From an uncultured Bacteroidota bacterium (GTDB lineage Bacteria; Bacteroidota; Bacteroidia; Chitinophagales; Chitinophagaceae), in the NCBI GenBank assembly GCA_903912435.1, contig CAIWHI010000518.1, positions 1-15,294 of the forward strand: a DNA stretch of 15,294 bases, given 5' to 3'. Each line of letters opens with the position of its first letter. Position 1 is the stretch's first letter. Of the stretch, positions 14,833 to 15,294 are shown in pieces. The translations under genes and the position numbers were made by a program. The notes beneath the pieces were generated by a model. The model was not told the DNA's origin. It saw only the letters and a program-made list of their open reading frames with translations, and did not search any database.

Positions 14833-15012
14833 GGTTTATTAATTGAAAAAGTTGGGATATTGTACACATCTGAAATTTCAATTAGGTATTTAGGGGAGTT
14901 GTGTAAATAATGGATCATTGAGCTTGTTCTTTTTTTGTAGGTAAATAGGGCGACATGATGTTATTTTCCCTTTCCAAAACATGTAGGTGCGAAGTGCCCT
15001 TGACGAATTTGG
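14833..15012. other. Intergenic region after the glycosyltransferase, no gene seen
   Basis: There is no convincing gene here. It contains the widely spaced inverted repeat AATTGAAA/TTTCAATT (14841-14848 with 14876-14883, 27 nt apart), which overlaps the palindrome TGAAATTTCA (14871-14880). No T tract follows, so it is not a clear terminator. Confidence 0.4.
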
Positions 15013-15228
15013 TGGTACTCGCTACAAAAAATCAGATAGCCAATAAGAGGCCTCACTGCGGCCCTCTGCCATTGACAAGTGTGTGTTTTTATGTAAAATT
15101 TGATAACCGACAGGAGGCTTCACCCCAACCCTCTGCCATTGACAAGTAATGTTTTTTGGGTACTTGCTGCAAAATTTAGATAGCCAATCGGAGGCCTCAC
15201 ACCAGCCCTCTCCAAGGGAGAGGGTGCC
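15013..15228. repeat. Three degenerate copies of an intergenic repeat
   Basis: Three related units of about 65-77 bp lie head to tail (roughly 15013-15080, 15083-15147 and 15158-15228). Each contains GATARCCRAY, then GAGGCYTCAC, then CCCTCT. Anchors fall at 15035, 15102 and 15179. Copies 1 and 2 end in an identical word, CCCTCTGCCATTGACAAGT. Copy 3 instead ends in a tight hairpin, CCCTCTCC-AAG-GGAGAGGG (15206-15224), resembling the palindromic CCTCTCC/GGAGAGG intergenic repeats scattered in many bacterial genomes. A 64-codon frame across the block looks spurious. Confidence 0.75.
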
Positions 15229-15294
15229 GTATCCTGCGGTTTATGACAATAATTTTGAGATATGTATGGGTTGGCCAAGTCATTTTCAAAGAAC

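Noticed and set aside
14955..15149. 64-codon frame on the plus strand after the glycosyltransferase
   Set aside because: It runs across the degenerate repeat units, has no ribosome-binding site and its product resembles no known protein.

Overview
The window looks like chromosomal DNA of a member of the Bacteroidota, perhaps from the Chitinophagales/Sphingobacteriales side. The evidence is an AT-rich sequence, TTG-N19/20-TAnnTTTG promoters of the Bacteroidota sigma factor type, a TonB locus with one exbB and two exbD genes plus a TonB carrying the FEGRNKxYGxYxLR amino terminus typical of the phylum, a TPR-fused sensor kinase, and a WG-repeat protein. No tRNA, rRNA, CRISPR array, insertion sequence or phage gene was seen.

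The left half (80-7294) is all on the minus strand. In transcription order it holds: inorganic pyrophosphatase (ppa); an AT-rich repeat block; a half-size TauE/SafE-like membrane protein with a TTG start; asparaginyl-tRNA synthetase (asnS), closed by a textbook UUCG-loop terminator; a TPR sensor histidine kinase; its LuxR/NarL-type response regulator; a small lipoprotein; and a probable outer-membrane beta-barrel protein. The right half (7481-14832) is all on the plus strand: a secreted WG-repeat protein, a 578-bp gap, the exbB-exbD-exbD-tonB energy-transduction operon, and a GT4-type glycosyltransferase. The last 460 bases hold three degenerate copies of an intergenic repeat.

The most interesting signals are in the two-component region. 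(1) The histidine kinase carries an internal tandem duplication of its dimerisation/phosphotransfer hairpin, offset by 63 residues. The second copy has lost the phosphoacceptor histidine (His380 corresponds to Leu443). (2) A 23-bp sequence occurs twice with 21/23 identity: once upstream of the lipoprotein gene and once upstream of the response regulator gene. Both copies end exactly on the -33 TTG of the predicted promoter and contain inverted TACnnnT half-sites like those bound by NarL-family regulators. Together these suggest that the kinase/regulator pair autoregulates and controls the adjacent lipoprotein/outer-membrane-protein operon, which would make 80-4496 one cell-envelope sensory unit. 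This is inference from sequence pattern only.

The exbB-exbD-exbD-tonB cluster should supply proton-motive energy to outer-membrane TonB-dependent receptors. A long perfect hairpin lies between exbB and the first exbD and could help set their unequal expression.
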